Assembly: GCF_014201885.1 (NCBI RefSeq) | Contig: NZ_JACHFN010000015.1 | Coordinates: 28,121-92,120 of the forward strand | Length of the DNA stretch: 64,000 nt | From: Deinococcus budaensis | GTDB lineage: Bacteria; Deinococcota; Deinococci; Deinococcales; Deinococcaceae | Direction of reading: 5' to 3' | Shown here: piece after piece, positions 35,575 through 49,144 of the stretch | Position numbering within the stretch: position 1 is the first letter of the stretch | How the letters are laid out: each line of letters starts with the position of its first letter | Notes under the pieces: generated by a model | What the model saw: the letters and a program-made list of their open reading frames with translations, nothing else | Databases searched by the model: none | Told to the model about the DNA's origin: nothing | Position numbers and translations under genes: made by a program

Positions 35575-36786
35575 CTACCTCCCCTCCGCCCGCACGCCGA
35601 CCACGCCGTCCGCGAATTCCAGGGTCAGGGTCTCCCCCGGCTGCACGGCTGCGGCCCGCGTCACGGGCTGGCCCTCCTGATCCCGCACCAGGGCGTAGCC
35701 GCGTGCCAGGGTGCGCTGGGGCGTCAGGCCCAGGGCCTGGCGCATCAGGGCGTCAGTCTGGGTGTGGGCGGCGTCGGTCTGGCGGCGGGCCGCCGTGAGG
35801 AGGCGGTCCAGGGTCCACCTGGCCCCGGCGTCGGCGTTGACCAGCACCTCGCGGGCGTGGGCGCGGATGGTGCGGGCCTGGTCCTGGGCCTGGGCGGCGG
35901 CCTCCGCCACCGTCCGCACGATCAGGGCGGCGGCCTTGCTGGGCGTGTCGGTGCGGAGGGCCGCCACCTCGTCGGGGAGGGTATCGTCGCGGGCGTGGCC
36001 CAGCCCGGTGATCACGGGCGCCGGAAAGGTGGCGAGGGCGCGGGCCAGCGCCAGATCGTTGAGCCAGGCCAGGTCGGTCACGGCCCCCCCGCCCCGGATC
36101 AGCACCAGCGCGTCGAGAGGCGCGTGCTCGTGCGCCGCGCGCGCCTGCGCCACGGCCGCCGTCAGGCTGGCCGACGCCGCCGCCCCCTGGAAGGTCGCTT
36201 CCAGATACACGAACTCCACCACCCCGGCGGCCTCCAGCGCGTCCGTCTCGCGCCGGAAGTCGCCCAGGCCCGCTGCCCCCTCGGGGCTGATGACCGCCAC
36301 CCGCGCGAAGTCGGTCGGGGTGGGCAGGGTGCGGTTCAGCCCGTATACGCCCTCGCGCACCAGCGTCTCCCGCAGGGCCTCGAGGCGCAGCGCCGCGTCG
36401 CCCAGGGTGAACTCGGGCGCCACGTCGAGCACGTTGAGGGAAAAGCCGTACTGGGGATGAAACTCGGCGGTGCAAAACAGCAGCACCTTGAGACCCGCCG
36501 TCAACGTTCCCCCGGTCGCCCGGCGGAACTTGCCCTCCAGGGCGTAGCGCTCGCGCGCCCACACGGTCGCGCGGCACTTGGCGACCTCGCCTTCCTCGCC
36601 CAGCTGCACCAGATCGAGGTAGAGGTGGCGGCGGTCGGTCAGGGAAGCGATCTCGGCACGCACCCACACCGCGCCGGGCACCCCCCGCGCGATGACCTGC
36701 CCCACGTAGGCCAGCACGTCCGCGAGGTCGAGAAACTGCTCGGGTGGGCGGGGGGTCTCGCTCTTCTTGCGTCTGCGCCCGGTCAC
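35575..36786 (-). CDS. xseA: Exodeoxyribonuclease VII large subunit XseA
   Basis: A 403-residue nuclease subunit that degrades single-stranded DNA in both directions with the small subunit XseB. An N-terminal OB-fold (residues about 15-110, [19 protein letters not shown]) is followed by the catalytic domain. That domain has [51 protein letters not shown] and a helical C-terminal region. The GTG start at 36786 has GGGGAGG upstream. It lies 13 bases after crcB on the same strand, so the two are co-transcribed. xseB is not in the window. Confidence 0.92.
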   Translation of the reverse strand: MTGRRRKKSETPRPPEQFLDLADVLAYVGQVIARGVPGAVWVRAEIASLTDRRHLYLDLVQLGEEGEVAKCRATVWARERYALEGKFRRATGGTLTAGLKVLLFCTAEFHPQYGFSLNVLDVAPEFTLGDAALRLEALRETLVREGVYGLNRTLPTPTDFARVAVISPEGAAGLGDFRRETDALEAAGVVEFVYLEATFQGAAASASLTAAVAQARAAHEHAPLDALVLIRGGGAVTDLAWLNDLALARALATFPAPVITGLGHARDDTLPDEVAALRTDTPSKAAALIVRTVAEAAAQAQDQARTIRAHAREVLVNADAGARWTLDRLLTAARRQTDAAHTQTDALMRQALGLTPQRTLARGYALVRDQEGQPVTRAAAVQPGETLTLEFADGVVGVRAEGR

Positions 36787-36799
36787 TGTCTGCCTCCCC

Positions 36800-37174
36800 T
36801 CACAGCCGCGCCCCGAGCACGCGGCCTGCCGCCGCCGCCCCCACGCCCAGGCCCACGCTGAGGGCGGCGTACAGCGCGGCCAGCCCCCCCGCCCCGCGCG
36901 TGAGCAGCTCGTCCAGCTCCACGCTGAAGGTCGAAAAGGTCGTGAACGCCCCCAGCACCCCGGTCCCGAAGGCCAGCCGCGCCGCCTCCGGCCACAGCCC
37001 GCGCCCCACCAGACTGAGGGTGAGGCCCAGCGCAAAGGACCCCACCACGTTGATGCCCAGCACCGCCCAGGGAAACCCACCGCGCGACACCAGCGGCCAC
37101 AGCGCCAGTTGCACGCCGTACCGCGCGGCGGCCCCCACCGCGCCGCCCGCCATCACCCACAGCCACGCATTCAT
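36800..37174 (-). CDS. crcB: Fluoride channel CrcB/FluC
   Basis: A 124-residue membrane protein with four transmembrane helices and the family motifs [19 protein letters not shown] and [14 protein letters not shown]. The asparagine and phenylalanines line the fluoride pore. It exports fluoride as a dual-topology dimer. The ATG at 37174 is the only start giving a normal length. Its promoter (TACCCT at 37312-37317, minus strand) gives a leader of about 130 bases with stem-loops. It precedes xseA in an operon. Confidence 0.92.
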   Translation of the reverse strand: MNAWLWVMAGGAVGAAARYGVQLALWPLVSRGGFPWAVLGINVVGSFALGLTLSLVGRGLWPEAARLAFGTGVLGAFTTFSTFSVELDELLTRGAGGLAALYAALSVGLGVGAAAAGRVLGARL

Positions 37175-37255
37175 GGGGCTTGCGGCCCAACGGGGCCAGG
37201 AGTCGTCCCTGTCTGGCCCGGGCAGGAAAAGACAGTTGCCGGGAAAGGCGTGAGC

Positions 37256-37317
37256 GAACCGGCGCTTTCCCGGTTCGGGAACGTATGGGACGGGAACCGC
37301 ATCACCGCCCCAGGGTA
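37256..37317 (-). promoter_or_regulatory. crcB promoter and structured leader (possible fluoride riboswitch, unproven)
   Basis: The minus-strand TACCCT box (37312-37317) would start a transcript near GGTGATGCGGTT, which resembles the 5' end of the crcB-type fluoride riboswitch. Two stem-loops are visible: 37287-37311 (seven pairs, one G-U) and GAACCGG/CCGGTTC at 37256-37276. The conserved 3' part and P3 hairpin of the riboswitch are not evident. Confidence 0.3.
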
Positions 37318-37389
37318 CGCGCCCGGCGCGGCCAGCGCACCCTGCCCGGTCCACCCCAGCGCGCGTCCCTCACCCCCCAGTCCAGCGGG

Positions 37390-37395
37390 TAGCCT
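37390..37395 (+). promoter_or_regulatory. -10 box TAGCCT before corA
   Basis: TAGCCT ends seven bases before the ATG at 37403. Confidence 0.55.
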
Positions 37396-37402
37396 GTCTG
37401 CG

Positions 37403-38317
37403 ATGATTCGCGCCAAGACCCTGACCGGCAGCGACCTGGAGTGGACCGGGCAGACCGGGCAGGTGTGGGTGGACGCGCAGGCGGTCACGCCGCCTGAGCT
37501 GGAGCGGCTGCGCGCCGCTTTTCCCCTCAACCGCCTGGCGGTCGAGGACGCGCTGGAACGCGGCCACTGGAGCCGCGCCGAGGCCTACCCCGAGCACACC
37601 TTCATCACCGTCCGCTCGTTCGCGCGCCCCGCCGAGGCGGACGAGTTCACCGAGCGCGTCAGCGTTTTCCTGTTTCCCGACGCGGTCCTCACCCTCAGCA
37701 GCCAGGGCACCCGCGCGCTGGAGGCGGTCTGGAAACTGCTGGGCCGAGGGAGCGTGAACACGCCGCCCGAGATCGTCTACGAGCTGCTCGACGAGACCGC
37801 CGACAGCTTCTTCGCGCTGGCCGACACCCTGGAGACGCGGGTGGACGCCCTGGAGGAGCGCGTCTTTACCGACGGGCGGCAAAACCCGGTCGGGGACGTG
37901 TTCGCCCTCAAGCACCTGCTGGCGCACGCCCGGCGTCTGGCGACCGACGCCCGCGAGGCGACCGCCCTGCTGGCCCGGCACGCGGACGGCGGCGCCGCCG
38001 ACCTGGTGCGCTACCGCGACGTGCAGGACTCCTTTACCCGCGCCGCCAGCCGGGTGGACCTGCTGCGCGACCACCTCACCAGCCTGCTCGACCTGCACCT
38101 GAACCTGCAAAGCCAGCGCATGAACGAGGTGATGCGGACCCTGACCGCCGTCAGCGTGGTCTTCTTGCCGCTGACCTTCCTGGCGGGCGTGTGGGGCATG
38201 AACTTCCGGCACATGCCCGAGCTGCCCTGGCGTTACGGCTACGCGCTGGCCTGGGCGAGTTTCCTCTTGATCGCCGGGCTGCTGGCCTACCTGTTCAAGC
38301 GCCGGGGGTGGTGGTAA
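37403..38317 (+). CDS. corA: CorA-family magnesium/divalent cation channel
   Basis: A 304-residue inner-membrane channel. A large N-terminal cytosolic domain precedes a long helix and two C-terminal transmembrane helices. The signature [12 protein letters not shown] at the periplasmic loop carries the family GMN motif. It takes up Mg2+ or Co2+. The ATG at 37403 follows a -10 box by seven bases. It is divergent from crcB. A GNAT gene follows after 11 bases. Confidence 0.9.
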   Translation: MIRAKTLTGSDLEWTGQTGQVWVDAQAVTPPELERLRAAFPLNRLAVEDALERGHWSRAEAYPEHTFITVRSFARPAEADEFTERVSVFLFPDAVLTLSSQGTRALEAVWKLLGRGSVNTPPEIVYELLDETADSFFALADTLETRVDALEERVFTDGRQNPVGDVFALKHLLAHARRLATDAREATALLARHADGGAADLVRYRDVQDSFTRAASRVDLLRDHLTSLLDLHLNLQSQRMNEVMRTLTAVSVVFLPLTFLAGVWGMNFRHMPELPWRYGYALAWASFLLIAGLLAYLFKRRGWW

Positions 38318-38328
38318 GGATGGGGGAT

Positions 38329-38724
38329 ATGGAGCTGAAGGTCGTCGGTCGTGAACATCTGCCCGGCGTCATGGCCCTGTGCGGGGCGGAAGGATACGGG
38401 TCGTACACGGAAGATGCCGGGATGACCTGGCGGGCGCTCACCAATCCCGGAGTCACCACCCTCGTCGCTGTACAGGGGGACCGGGTGCTCGGCGTGGCGC
38501 AGATGCTGGGCGACGGGGTGATTCAGGCCTTCCTCGTGCTGCTGGTCGTCCACCCGGAGGCGCGGGGAAGGGGCCTGGGGCGGCGACTCGTCGAGGAAAC
38601 CTTCGCGCGGGCGGGGGGCAAGCGGGTGGACCTGCTCGCCGAGGAGGGTGCGGAGGCGTTTTACTCGCGGTTCGCGCACCGCCGTAAACCCGGATTCCGG
38701 CTGTATCCGGGGCTGCCCTCCTGA
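38329..38724 (+). CDS. GNAT-family N-acetyltransferase
   Basis: A 131-residue acetyltransferase. The acetyl-CoA-binding motif is VVHPEARGRGLGRRLVEE. The end has AEEGAEAFYSRFAHRRKPG. It acetylates an unknown small molecule or protein. I choose the ATG at 38329 (MELKVVG) because AAGGA lies eight bases upstream; an ATG at 38320 is also possible. It follows corA closely and ends just before the convergent MOSC gene. Confidence 0.85.
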   Translation: MELKVVGREHLPGVMALCGAEGYGSYTEDAGMTWRALTNPGVTTLVAVQGDRVLGVAQMLGDGVIQAFLVLLVVHPEARGRGLGRRLVEETFARAGGKRVDLLAEEGAEAFYSRFAHRRKPGFRLYPGLPS

Positions 38725-38731
38725 TGCGCAC

Positions 38732-39270
38732 CTAGACCCGCTCCAGCGCCGCGTGCGGCTCCGGCGGCAACTCCACGCGCACCCGGTCACCCGGCCGGAC
38801 CACGCCCCCCGCCCGCACGACCCCCATCACACCCGCCTTGCGAATCAACCCGCCGTGCTCGTCCCGCCCCAGCACCGCCGCGAGCAATCCGGGCTGGAAG
38901 GCGCCGATCTGCGCGCAGGGATTGCGCAGGCCCGTGACCTCCACCACCGCCTCCCCGCCCAGATGCAGGCGGGTGCCCCTGGGCAGGCTCAGCAGGTCCA
39001 CGCCGCGCGTCAGCACATTTTCGCCCAGGTCGCCGGGGCGCACCGTGAAGCCCTGCCGGGCCAGTTCCTCCAGCAGCTCGGCGTGCAGGAGGTGGACTTG
39101 CCGCAGGTTGGGCTGCTCCGGGTTCTGCGCCACCCGCGAGCGGTGTTGGACGGTCCCGCCCGCGTGCGCGTCGCCCGCCACGCCCAGCCCCGCGAGGAGC
39201 CGCACCTCGGGCTGAAGGTATTTGCTGAAGCTGTGGACCGGGCTGAGGCTGACCGCCTCCACGACCCCGG

Positions 39271-39274
<4 letters not shown>
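38732..39274 (-). CDS. MOSC-domain protein
   Basis: A 180-residue MOSC-domain protein. The family binds molybdenum cofactor through a conserved cysteine, here in VTGLRNPCAQIGAFQPG, and the GDLGENVLTRGVDL run is typical. Its role may be sulfur transfer to, or trafficking of, the cofactor. The ATG overlaps the upstream acyl-CoA dehydrogenase stop by ATGA. Functional link with that dehydrogenase is not obvious, so co-transcription may be incidental. Confidence 0.85.
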
Positions 39275-40431
<1,157 letters not shown>

Positions 40432-40489
40432 GGGAGGCTCCGGGGGGTGGAAAGTGGGTTGTGGGAGGTGAGAGAGGACCGGGACGAGT

Positions 40490-41254
<765 letters not shown>

Positions 41255-41261
41255 GGGGGAG

Positions 41262-41267
41262 AGGGTA
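41262..41267 (-). promoter_or_regulatory. -10 box TACCCT before tatD
   Basis: Minus-strand TACCCT ends seven bases before the ATG at 41254. Confidence 0.55.
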
Positions 41268-41386
41268 CGCGGTGCGCGGGGGGCGGTGCGCGGCGCGGGG
41301 CGCTTTCCGGGGTCGCGCCGCCCGCTTCCCCCGGCCCACTCACCTCCCGTCAGTCCCCCCCCACCACTCTCATGAGGGGGGGGCGC

Positions 41387-41392
41387 TAGAGT
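41387..41392 (+). promoter_or_regulatory. -10 box TAGAGT before the lptC-like gene
   Basis: TAGAGT ends six bases before the GTG at 41399, indicating a leaderless mRNA for the first gene of the Lpt-like run. Confidence 0.55.
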
Positions 41393-41398
41393 GCCCGC

Positions 41399-42039
41399 GT
41401 GCTGAAAGTGGGGGTGTGGGTACTGGCCGGGCTGGCCCTGTTCGCGGCGGTGTTCGCGCTGCTGCCGGGCACGGGGGGAGGCGCGGCGCGCACCGGGGCG
41501 ACGCTGGAGGGCGTGGCGCTGAACCTGTATCCGGCCCGCGACCCGGACGCCGTGTGGCGCTTTCAGGCCGGGCAGGTGACCAGCGATCCGCTGGCGGGCG
41601 AGACCCGGCTGACCGGGCTGTCCAACGGCGGGCGCTGGGTGCAGCGGCGCGGCGAGGGCGGCCAGCCTGCCGGAGCGCCGGTCCTCGACGCCACGCTGGA
41701 CGCCCCCGACCTCACCATCGACGCGCAGGACAACATGCTGACCCGTCAGGCCCGCATCACCCTGGTGCAGGAGTGTGCGGACATCGACCTTCAGGGCACG
41801 CCGGGGCAGCCTGTGCGGGTCGAGCAGGGCGCCGGGTTCAGTGCCCCGCTGGCCAGGGTGGATGCACCGTCACTCAAGGCGCGGATTCCTCAACTGCGTA
41901 TGAGCTTCGACTTTCAGATTCTGGACGCGGGCGCAGCGGAATTCAGCAGCGACCTCGACGCCACCGAGACCTGCGTGAACGGGAAACGTGTGACCTCCGA
42001 CCCGCCGTCCCCCGCCCCTTCCCCGACAGGAGACCCGAC

Positions 42040-42043
<4 letters not shown>
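41399..42043 (+). CDS. LptC-like envelope bridge protein
   Basis: A 214-residue protein with one N-terminal membrane segment ([19 protein letters not shown], residues about 6-24). A periplasmic beta-strand domain follows ([40 protein letters not shown]) with the beta-jellyroll pattern of LptC. It would pass lipid from the inner membrane to LptA-type proteins. The GTG start follows a -10 box. Its stop overlaps the next gene by ATGA, so they are coupled. Similarity is structural in style; sequence identity to Escherichia LptC is probably low. No LptBFG genes are nearby. Confidence 0.7.
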
Positions 42044-42930
<887 letters not shown>

Positions 42931-42944
42931 ATGGGCGACGGGGG

Positions 42945-42950
42945 TAAGGT
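42945..42950 (+). promoter_or_regulatory. -10 box TAAGGT before the second OstA-like gene
   Basis: TAAGGT ends six bases before an ATG at 42957. The upstream ATG at 42951 is adjacent to the box and unlikely to be transcribed as a start. Confidence 0.45.
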
Positions 42951-42956
42951 ATGAGG

Positions 42957-44045
<1,089 letters not shown>

Positions 44046-44071
44046 ACCTCGTCCCCGCTCCAGCAGCGGGG

Positions 44072-44854
44072 TTATCGCTGCCGCCCGGCGACCTCCTGCC
44101 ACAGCTGCCGCACCGCGTCCACGACGGCTCCCGGCTCCTCCAGATGGACATAATGGTCCGGGTGCTCCACCCAGACGGCGCGGCTGCGGGTGGACGCGGC
44201 GAGCCATTCGAGATGCCGGGCGCGCCGGGCACGAAAGCGGGCGCTGAGCTGCTCCTGGGTCCGGCCCGGGGCCTCGGCGGGGGTGGGCGGCCGTGCAGGC
44301 GCAAGCAGCACCAGCGGCAGGCTCCCGAAGCTGCCCGGCGCCAGCTCGTCCGGTCCAAAAGGCGTCAGCGCCAGGGGTTCCAGCAGGGGTACGGGGGGCG
44401 GCGCGGAAAGGGGCGGCGGGGTCGGGTCCAGCAGCGCCAGACCGCCCACCCGCCCCGGACGGCGCCGCGCGTAGGTTGAGGCGAGCATGCCCCCCAGCGA
44501 GTGGCCGACCAGGACCGGTGGAAGGGGGCTGCGGAGCGCCTGAATCACGGCGTCCAGTTCCCCGTACAGGTCCGCCCAGGTCCGGTCATGGGCGGGCGCG
44601 GGGCTGGCGGCCACCCCAGCGCGGTCATAGCTCACCACCCGCGTCCAGGCCGAGAGGTCGGGGGCGATTCCCGGCTGCGGACTGCCAGGCACACCTCGCC
44701 AGTGGGGCAACGCCTCCTCCGGCAGGGGGAACGTCCACCACCAAGAGGCCGGGTCGCCCAGACCGGACAGCAGGACCAGGGCGGGGTCTCCCTGGCCCGC
44801 CCCGGTGACGGACACGGGCAGCCCGCCGTGGAGAACGCTGAAAGAACGGCTCAA
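44072..44854 (-). CDS. Alpha/beta-fold hydrolase
   Basis: A 260-residue hydrolase. The nucleophile elbow is [13 protein letters not shown], the oxyanion region is [11 protein letters not shown], and [11 protein letters not shown] carries the catalytic histidine. A proline-rich lid is inserted between. It may be an esterase, epoxide hydrolase or C-C hydrolase. The start is taken as a TTG at 44854, 19 bases after the LDH stop; this is uncertain. It is the third gene of a USP-LDH-hydrolase unit. Confidence 0.8.
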   Translation of the reverse strand: MSRSFSVLHGGLPVSVTGAGQGDPALVLLSGLGDPASWWWTFPLPEEALPHWRGVPGSPQPGIAPDLSAWTRVVSYDRAGVAASPAPAHDRTWADLYGELDAVIQALRSPLPPVLVGHSLGGMLASTYARRRPGRVGGLALLDPTPPPLSAPPPVPLLEPLALTPFGPDELAPGSFGSLPLVLLAPARPPTPAEAPGRTQEQLSARFRARRARHLEWLAASTRSRAVWVEHPDHYVHLEEPGAVVDAVRQLWQEVAGRQR

Positions 44855-44873
44855 GGGGAGACGGCCGCCTTGC

Positions 44874-45800
44874 TCAGCCCTGGCCCGATTCCGCCAGCCG
44901 CTGCCCTGTCTCGCGCAGCACGTCAGCGCTGGCCTCCAGGGCCGCCTGTTCCTCGGCGGTCAGGCTAGGCGCCAGGGTGGCCTCCACGCCCCGCCCGCCC
45001 ACGATGCGCGGCAGGCTGAGGCAGACGCCGTAGTCGGCAGTGGGCGCGCTGATGGTGAGAACGGCGCGGCGGTCACCCAGAATCGCTTCGGTGATGCGGG
45101 CCAGCGCCGCGCCGATGCCGTAGTAGGTCGCGCGCTTGCCCTGGATGATCTCGGCGGCGGCGTCGCGGGTGCCGGCGTCGATCTCGCCGCGTACCGCGTC
45201 CGACCACTCCAGGCCGCGCGCCGCCATGAACTCGGCCACCGGCAGGCCCGCCACGCTGGCGGTGCTCCAGGCCAGGACCTCGCTGTCGCCGTGCTCGCCC
45301 AGCACGTAGCCGTGGACATGGGTGGCGTCCACACCCGCGCGCTCCGCGATCAGGTGCCGGAAGCGCGCCGAGTCCAGCACCGTGCCCGACCCCAGCACCG
45401 GCTGCCCCGGCGCGAGCTGGCCCGCCAGTTCGGTCAGGATGTCCACCGGGTTGGTGGCGATCAGCAGCACGGCGTCCGGCGCGTGCCGGGCCACCTGCGG
45501 AATCACCTCGCGGAAGATCGCAGCATTCTTGTCCAGCAGGTCCAACCGGCTCTCGCCGGGCTGCTGGTTGGCCCCGGCGGCGACGATGACCACCCGGCAC
45601 TCCGCCAGGGCCGCGTACCCGCCGCTGCCCACCCGGGTACCGTGGCTGACTGGCGCGGCGTGCGCGATGTCCTGGGCTTCCGCGCGGGCGCGGGCCTCGT
45701 CCTTGTCCACCAGCACCAGGTCGCTGCACGAGCCGCGCAGCGTCAAGGCGTAGGCGGCGGTCGCCCCGACCAGCCCGGCCCCGAGAACCCCGACCTTCAC
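44874..45800 (-). CDS. ldh: L-lactate dehydrogenase
   Basis: A 308-residue NAD-dependent dehydrogenase. The Rossmann motif is [13 protein letters not shown] at residues 6-18. The catalytic histidine is in [12 protein letters not shown], and [11 protein letters not shown] gives further support. It reduces pyruvate to lactate with NADH. The residue pattern fits LDH rather than MDH ([15 protein letters not shown]). The GTG start shares GTGA with the USP gene stop, so expression is coupled to it. The end of the frame is 19 bases before the hydrolase. Confidence 0.88.
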   Translation of the reverse strand: MKVGVLGAGLVGATAAYALTLRGSCSDLVLVDKDEARARAEAQDIAHAAPVSHGTRVGSGGYAALAECRVVIVAAGANQQPGESRLDLLDKNAAIFREVIPQVARHAPDAVLLIATNPVDILTELAGQLAPGQPVLGSGTVLDSARFRHLIAERAGVDATHVHGYVLGEHGDSEVLAWSTASVAGLPVAEFMAARGLEWSDAVRGEIDAGTRDAAAEIIQGKRATYYGIGAALARITEAILGDRRAVLTISAPTADYGVCLSLPRIVGGRGVEATLAPSLTAEEQAALEASADVLRETGQRLAESGQG

Positions 45801-46309
45801 CGCGTGGCCTCGCCGGGCAGGCGCACGGTCAGCACCGGCAGCGGGCTGCGCGCGACCAGTTTCTCGGCGCTGCTGCCCACGAAGAAGTGCTCGATGGCCC
45901 CGCGCGAGTGGGTGCCCACCACGATCAGGTCGGCCTCCCAGCGCGCGGCGGCGTCCAGCAGACCCGTCACCGGGTCGCCCACCAGCAGCTCGCTTTCCTC
46001 GCCCTCCTGCACCAGCCGCGCCAGGCGGCTCGCGTCGGCGTCCTCCAGGGTGTGCAGCAGCGAGGGGTCCAGGCTGGCCGGGGTCAGGCCGCCCATCAGG
46101 TCGGGCGTGGCGGTCACCCGCGCGTCGGTCACGTGGACCAGCCGCCGCCGCGCGCCGGGAAAGCGGGTGCGGGCCAGCTCCAGGGCGTGGTCGGCGGTGG
46201 CGGAAAAGTCGGTGCCGATCAGGATCCGCTGAAAGGAAGAACCCTCTGGGGCCGCGTCTGTCCCGGAAGCCTCGCCTCTGGCCGCCGTAAAAATCAGGGG
46301 GTCGGTCAT
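45797..46309 (-). CDS. Universal stress protein (UspA family)
   Basis: A 170-residue UspA-domain protein. [15 protein letters not shown] begins the fold at about residue 28, and the ATP-binding loop is [20 protein letters not shown], followed by SPLPVLTVR. The N-terminal 25 residues are extra. I use the ATG at 46309 (MTDPLIF) because a minus-strand TACGTT box ends six bases upstream; a GTG at 46324 is rejected. It overlaps the LDH gene by four bases. The operon may link stress response with fermentation. Confidence 0.87.
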   Translation of the reverse strand: MTDPLIFTAARGEASGTDAAPEGSSFQRILIGTDFSATADHALELARTRFPGARRRLVHVTDARVTATPDLMGGLTPASLDPSLLHTLEDADASRLARLVQEGEESELLVGDPVTGLLDAAARWEADLIVVGTHSRGAIEHFFVGSSAEKLVARSPLPVLTVRLPGEATR

Positions 46310-46315
46310 GCGCCG

Positions 46316-46321
46316 AACGTA
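46316..46321 (-). promoter_or_regulatory. -10 box TACGTT of the USP-LDH operon
   Basis: Minus-strand TACGTT ends six bases before the ATG at 46309. Confidence 0.5.
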
Positions 46322-46398
46322 CACCCGCCCCCTCCGCCGCGCCTGATTTGTGAAGGGCAGATGAAGACCGCAGGCGCCCGGCTGGCGCAGACTGCCCC

Positions 46399-47862
46399 AT
46401 GCGACTGCGGAGTCTGGGGGCGGCGCTGACGGTGACGGGCAGCGCCCACCTGCTGAGCGTGGACGGCGGCGTGGCGGGCGCGCAGGTGCTGTTCGACTGC
46501 GGCCTCTTTCAGGGCGAGGCCGAGCTGGAGGCGCGCAACCGCGAGGCCTTTCCCTTCGACCCCGCCGAGCTGGCGGCGGTGGTCCTGACCCACGCGCATC
46601 TCGACCACGTCGGGCGGCTGCCGCTGCTGGTGCGCCGGGGTTACCGGGGGCCGGTGTACTGCACCGCGCCGACGGCGGCGCTGGCCGAGACGGTGTTGCT
46701 CGACTCGGCCCGCTTGCAGGTGGAGGGCTACCGCCACGCCCTGCGCCGCGCCCGCCGCGAGGGCCGCGAAGGCGAGGTGCCTGAGCCGCTCTACGACGAG
46801 GCGGACGTTCACCGCACCCTCGACCTGCTGCGGCCCACCCTGCGCTTCGGGGACACGGCGCGGGTGGGGCCGCTGCGGGTCACGCCGGGGCGGGCCGGGC
46901 ACATCCTGGGCAGCGCCTCCCTGCTGGTCGAGCACGCGGGGGAGCGGCTGCTCCTCTCGGGCGACCTGGGCAACCGAGGGAGCGGCCTGCAACTCGATTT
47001 CGAGCCGCCGCCCCCCGCCGACGCGGTGGTGCTGGAAGCCACCTACGCGGGCCGCACCCACCGCGCCTGGCCCGGCACCCGCGCCGAGTTCGCGGACGTG
47101 CTGCGGGACAGCGTCCGGGCAGGCGGCAAGATCCTGATTCCGACCTTCGCGCTGGAGCGCGCCCAGCTCATCCTCGCGACCCTGCGCGACCTGATGGAGT
47201 CCGGCGAGGTCCCGCGCATCCCGGTCTTTCTGGATTCTCCGATGGCGGCCCGCGCCACCCGCGCCTATTTCGAGTACGGCGCGGAACTCGTGCCGCCCGT
47301 CCGCGAGGCGCTGGCGCGCGGTGAGGACCCCTTCCGGCCCTCCACGCTGCACGTCGTGCCCACCGGCGCCGAGTCGCGGCGGCTGCACCGCTACGACGGC
47401 CCCGCGATCATCCTGGCCGGCAACGGCATGATGACCGGCGGTCGCATTGGGCACCACCTGCGCTGCCACCTCGGAAAGTCCAGCACCCGCCTGGTGATCG
47501 TGAGTTACCAGTCGCCCGGCAGCCTGGGGGGCCGCATCCTCGCGGGCGCGCCGCGGGTGCAGATCATGGGCGAGGAGGTCGAGGTCCGCGCCCGGGTCCA
47601 CACCATCGGTGGCTTTTCAGCCCACGCCGACCAGGACGACCTGCTGGCCTTTCTCGCCTCCACCGGCACCCCGCGCGTGTGGCTGGTCCACGGCGAGGTG
47701 GAGGTGATGGAGGGCTTTTTGCCGGTGCTCGCGGCGCGCGGCCTGACCGCCAACCTGATGCCCGACCACCACCCGGTCGATCCCCTCACGACGACTTTTC
47801 CGGGGGGCCGTCCGCCGGGGCTGCGGGATGGGGACAGGCCAGTGCGTGTACGGGACGAATAA
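46399..47862 (+). CDS. Beta-CASP metallo-beta-lactamase nuclease
   Basis: A 487-residue RNA-processing nuclease of the beta-CASP group (CPSF73/TTHA0252-like). Zn ligands are in [25 protein letters not shown] and LSGDLGN. The beta-CASP motifs are [24 protein letters not shown] and the C-terminal [15 protein letters not shown]. It probably cleaves RNA 5' ends or precursors. A CAGACT stretch five bases before the ATG may be a poor -10. Divergent from the USP operon. The exact RNA targets are unknown. Confidence 0.9.
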   Translation: MRLRSLGAALTVTGSAHLLSVDGGVAGAQVLFDCGLFQGEAELEARNREAFPFDPAELAAVVLTHAHLDHVGRLPLLVRRGYRGPVYCTAPTAALAETVLLDSARLQVEGYRHALRRARREGREGEVPEPLYDEADVHRTLDLLRPTLRFGDTARVGPLRVTPGRAGHILGSASLLVEHAGERLLLSGDLGNRGSGLQLDFEPPPPADAVVLEATYAGRTHRAWPGTRAEFADVLRDSVRAGGKILIPTFALERAQLILATLRDLMESGEVPRIPVFLDSPMAARATRAYFEYGAELVPPVREALARGEDPFRPSTLHVVPTGAESRRLHRYDGPAIILAGNGMMTGGRIGHHLRCHLGKSSTRLVIVSYQSPGSLGGRILAGAPRVQIMGEEVEVRARVHTIGGFSAHADQDDLLAFLASTGTPRVWLVHGEVEVMEGFLPVLAARGLTANLMPDHHPVDPLTTTFPGGRPPGLRDGDRPVRVRDE

Positions 47863-47925
47863 TTGAAACAGCGGCGATGGCCCCGAAAGTAGATCTACAA
47901 GTTGCCTCGACCGATGCCGACGGGC

Positions 47926-48414
47926 CTAAAGAAGGACATCGAGCCGCTCCACGACTGACCGCACATCCCCATTTCCACGCCAGCTAAAGTGGAAACGGAC
48001 CTCTGAAAGCGGAAGGCTTTCTACTTCGCCTTGAGGCACGCCATCTTGATCCACCCGCCAGATATCCACATGATCAAAGGGCCTGGAGTGGGTGGAGAAA
48101 CCGACAAAAATCAATGTGGTATCGCCGGACGAGCTACCGGGGACCACTTCTATCCAGTCGAGGTTCGCGTATGAGCTTTTCAGGCGGGAGAGAGGTGGTA
48201 AGTCAATGGCCTGCGGTGGATCAGGTAGGCCCCAGCGAATCGTGTTCTCGACAATATTGCGGTAGAGGGCTTCCTGAATCGAACCCCAGTCGTCGTAGCT
48301 GTCGGGTTCACGCCAGGGGATGTGGCTGCGCTCCATGACAGGAATCAACGCTATCAGGCTCTCACGAAAGAGATTCATCAATTCTGTGACTGTCGTGTGC
48401 CAGCGTTCCTTCAC
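47926..48414 (-). CDS. Low-GC orphan protein, no recognised family
   Basis: A 162-residue protein beginning with a GTG at 48414, with TTAGGAG five bases before it. It has many Ser, Ile, Asn and Trp residues (RSHIPWREPDSYDDWGSI, VGFSTHSRPFDHVDIWRV), with no signal peptide or membrane segment. I do not recognise a domain; its style recalls small immunity or SMI-like proteins, but no motif proves that. The DNA is lower in GC than the rest of the window (28 G or C of 60 at 48061-48120), a sign of recent arrival. It lies between the beta-CASP and exonuclease genes, with no mobile element visible. Confidence 0.65.
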   Translation of the reverse strand: MKERWHTTVTELMNLFRESLIALIPVMERSHIPWREPDSYDDWGSIQEALYRNIVENTIRWGLPDPPQAIDLPPLSRLKSSYANLDWIEVVPGSSSGDTTLIFVGFSTHSRPFDHVDIWRVDQDGVPQGEVESLPLSEVRFHFSWRGNGDVRSVVERLDVLL

Positions 48415-48482
48415 AAGTCTCCTAACTGATTTTTCGCGATCTACTCGGCCTTGGCCTTCAGGTTGGGCTCGAGGGTTCCCGT

Positions 48483-49073
48483 TTATTCTCTGTTGCTGGT
48501 GGACTGCGCTGTCAGCCGCAGCAGCTCGGCATACACCCGGGCCGTAACTGCCGCGTCTTCCAGCGCGTCGTGCGCCCGGTACGCGAATCCGAAGTGCCCG
48601 GCAAGCCGGTCGAGGCCGGTGCCCACCTTGCGCGGCAGCAGCCCCGCGTGAATCAGGAACTGGGCGCTGAGCTTGGTGTCCACCCGCCCGCGGCGAAAGA
48701 GGGTGGACAGGTCGGGCAGCAGCGGGCGCAGAAAACCGGTGTCGAAACTCAGGTTGTGCCCGCCCAGCATCACCCGGCCCGCCTCCCGGGCGTAGGCGCG
48801 GATCGCGTCAGCCACCTCCTCCGGGGGCTGGGCGGCGGCGTCGTGCGCGGCGAGGTCGATGCCGTTGACCGCCATCGCGTCGGGTTCCACGTCGTACTGC
48901 GCGTGGCGCAGCCGCAGGTGCAGCGGCCGGGTGACCTCGCCCGCCGGGGTCAGGGTGACCAGGCCGACGGTGAGCAGCGGGTGGTGGGCCGGGTCGCGCC
49001 CACCCGTCTCGGTGTCCACGAACACGACCGGCTGGTGCAGCGCGGGCAGGGAAGAGGTGGAGGGGTCGGGCAT
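48483..49073 (-). CDS. DnaQ-like 3'-5' exonuclease (DEDDh)
   Basis: A 196-residue exonuclease. The catalytic acids are in [11 protein letters not shown] (first D and E), [12 protein letters not shown] (second D) and [14 protein letters not shown] (H and last D). This is the DEDDh set. It would trim DNA or RNA 3' ends, perhaps in proofreading or repair. The N-terminal 14 residues are extra. It is divergent from the DUF3105 gene; its ATG has no obvious ribosome site. Confidence 0.88.
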   Translation of the reverse strand: MPDPSTSSLPALHQPVVFVDTETGGRDPAHHPLLTVGLVTLTPAGEVTRPLHLRLRHAQYDVEPDAMAVNGIDLAAHDAAAQPPEEVADAIRAYAREAGRVMLGGHNLSFDTGFLRPLLPDLSTLFRRGRVDTKLSAQFLIHAGLLPRKVGTGLDRLAGHFGFAYRAHDALEDAAVTARVYAELLRLTAQSTSNRE

Positions 49074-49130
49074 GCTCTAGCCTGGCACGCCCACCTGCCG
49101 GGGGCGGGCGCACTTTTCACGTTCTGCCTT

Positions 49131-49136
49131 TACCCT
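49131..49136 (+). promoter_or_regulatory. -10 box TACCCT before the DUF3105 gene
   Basis: TACCCT ends eight bases before the ATG at 49145, so the leader would be one or two bases at most. Confidence 0.45.
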
Positions 49137-49144
49137 GGGGACCG

